From Microbacterium paraoxydans (GTDB lineage Bacteria > Actinomycetota > Actinomycetes > Actinomycetales > Microbacteriaceae): a stretch of 64,000 bases of DNA. The notes beneath the pieces are model-generated. The model was not told the DNA's origin and searched no databases. It worked only from the letters and a program-made list of their open reading frames with translations. Where the stretch lies: NCBI RefSeq assembly GCF_020524545.1, contig NZ_JAIVLG010000001.1, positions 744,001 to 808,000 on the forward strand. The letters are read 5' to 3'. The position numbers and the translations under genes were made by a program. Position 1 is the stretch's first letter; each line of letters begins with the position of its first letter. Positions 62,668 through 64,000 of the stretch are shown piece after piece.

Positions 62668-63981
62668 TCAGAACGGTGCGGCCACCGGATCGGCACTCGT
62701 GAAGGTCACCGTGTTCTGCGGTGGCGGCCGGTCGATGTACGTGCGACCGGTCGGGCTTGTCCACTCCAGCACGCCGCCCGAGGTCTGGTCGACGTGCCAG
62801 GGGGAGTGGTGTTTGAGCATGTGATGTCGTCGGCAGAAGGCGGCAAGGTTTCCGTGGGTGGTCGCCCCTCCTGTCGAGGCCGCATGATTGTGGTCGAGGT
62901 CGCACTTGCGCGCCGTGATCCCGCATCCGGGAAACCGGCACCGCTGGTCCCGCGCGCGGAGATGCCGCCGGAGATGTTCACTCGGGCGGTAGCGGTCGAC
63001 AGCGAGCAGTTCGCCGGAGATCGGATGCGTCAGCACGCGGTCCCAGCCGGTCGCGGAACCTGCCAGCGTGCGAGCGGTCGTGACGTCGATGGGGATCGTT
63101 CCGTCGAGCTCGGCCGGTGATGAGGTCGTCGGAGCGTCATCGTCCATCAGAGTGAGCACCGGCACCGTGACCTCGACGCGGGCGCGGACCTCGCCCAGCA
63201 GGCTGTCCGCCGTGTCATGGCCCGCGGGGGATCCTGTGAGAACGAGGTCGGCGAGCAGATCGGCGCGCAACTGATCGACCGTGCGGTCGTCGGCGGGGAG
63301 TCCGGCGGCCGAAGCATCCTGTGCCTCTCGTGCATTCTCCTCTTTCACCGCATGCGCCATCTGCGACAGCCGGTCGAGCATGCCGTGCAGGAGGACCGCG
63401 GGTCCGCGCGCCCCCAGCTCGGCCATCCCGTCGTCGAGGTCCTTCACCCACACGCGGCGCAGCTCGCGGGCATCGCGATGCCGCTCGGTGAGACTTCGCT
63501 CCTGGAACCGCTCGGCAAGACGCCGCACGATCCGCCCAAGCCGATTCGGGGATTCCGTCACGGCGACCTCCACGGCCTCCGCGGCGTAGGCGGCGCGATC
63601 CGCAGCCTCGTCGAGATGCGCGCCCGCCTCGACGATGACCCGGGAGTGCGCGGCACTGATGCGCCCTTCGCCCTGCGCCTCCCATACCGCCGGGAATCGC
63701 TCGACGAGCCACGAGGCCTCGGCCATCTTGCGCTCGATCGTGCGGTCGCTCAGGTGCTGCGCAGCGCCGATCTCGGCAGCGACCGTGCGGATCGCCATGT
63801 CGCCGCGATCGGGGTGGGCGGCGCCGCGGGCGATGTCGACGGCCAGGCGTGCGGCCATCGCGAGCATGCCGTCGCGCGCGGCCTGCATGCTGCTCAGCGT
63901 CGCCTCCGCCGCCTCGAGCGAGGCCACCAGATCGGCGAGCATCGCCATCTGGGAGTCGGTCGCGTCGAGCAATGCTGTCAT
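62668..63981 (-). CDS. DUF222 / HNH endonuclease domain protein
   Basis: 437 residues. The N-terminal two-thirds are DUF222 (helical; GRISAAHSRVIVEAG is the usual landmark). The C-terminal HNH nuclease domain (about 345-400) is complete: RCRFPGCGITARKCDLDHNH, then GNLAAFCRRHHMLKH, with zinc-binding cysteines and the DHNH/HHxxKH catalytic histidines. Such proteins occur in many diverged copies in actinobacterial genomes; their role is unsettled (mobile-element-like or defence-like nuclease have both been suggested). Full length, with no flanking repeats or partner gene. TGGACT six bases before the ATG could be a weak -10. Confidence 0.92.
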   Translation of the reverse strand: MTALLDATDSQMAMLADLVASLEAAEATLSSMQAARDGMLAMAARLAVDIARGAAHPDRGDMAIRTVAAEIGAAQHLSDRTIERKMAEASWLVERFPAVWEAQGEGRISAAHSRVIVEAGAHLDEAADRAAYAAEAVEVAVTESPNRLGRIVRRLAERFQERSLTERHRDARELRRVWVKDLDDGMAELGARGPAVLLHGMLDRLSQMAHAVKEENAREAQDASAAGLPADDRTVDQLRADLLADLVLTGSPAGHDTADSLLGEVRARVEVTVPVLTLMDDDAPTTSSPAELDGTIPIDVTTARTLAGSATGWDRVLTHPISGELLAVDRYRPSEHLRRHLRARDQRCRFPGCGITARKCDLDHNHAASTGGATTHGNLAAFCRRHHMLKHHSPWHVDQTSGGVLEWTSPTGRTYIDRPPPQNTVTFTSADPVAAPF

Positions 63982-64000
63982 GACGTCAGTCCATCACGGC

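Overview
The window is about 70% G+C with densely packed genes and many ATGA, GTGA or TTGA stop/start overlaps. It carries actinobacterial gene sets: a class Ib nrdHIEF operon, protein O-mannosyltransferase beside rsmI, the metG-tatD-rsmA-ispE block, a DUF222/HNH protein, and a wall-anchoring motif of the LAxTG type. This points to a high-GC actinobacterium of the family Microbacteriaceae, most likely Microbacterium; the genus is inferred from protein character, not from a search. I saw no tRNA, rRNA, insertion sequence, CRISPR array or prophage. All protein genes look intact except the aminotransferase, which is cut by the left edge.

Left part (1-16 kb): an Lrp-type regulator with a class III aminotransferase; an acyl-CoA-dehydrogenase-like flavoprotein with an alpha/beta hydrolase; two large secreted metallophosphoesterases of purple-acid-phosphatase type (one with beta-propeller repeats, one with an LAATG wall-sorting signal) in one minus-strand operon; a PfkB sugar kinase with an MFS transporter; and the ribonucleotide reductase operon nrdH-nrdI-nrdE-nrdF behind a tandem pair of NrdR boxes.

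Middle (16-35 kb): small metabolic and hypothetical genes; an XRE regulator with an ImmA/IrrE metalloprotease and a divergent small XRE protein around a perfect palindrome; then the most distinctive locus. A ROK regulator (23372-24571) faces an eight-gene operon (24687-33453): a Gfo/Idh/MocA oxidoreductase, a GMC flavoprotein with pyranose-oxidase/C-glycoside-oxidase signatures, a CUT1 sugar ABC importer without its ATPase, two tandem paralogous TIM-barrel proteins and a third, different TIM-barrel isomerase. An MFS gene follows six bases later. I read this as an uptake and keto-sugar pathway for an unidentified glycoside.

Right part (34-64 kb): an NYN-domain putative RNase, oxidoreductases, the large HrpA helicase, a DUF255 thioredoxin-fold protein, PMT and rsmI, a membrane molybdopterin enzyme, metG-tatD, an MFS gene, rsmA-AKR-ispE, then a LacI-controlled multiple-monosaccharide ABC importer (mmsA-mmsB-chvE type) ending in a strong hairpin, and a DUF222/HNH protein.

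A window-wide signal is leaderless transcription: twenty start codons have a TANNNT hexamer ending exactly six or seven bases upstream and mostly no Shine-Dalgarno sequence. I used this to choose several starts (11693, 20007 and 41777).
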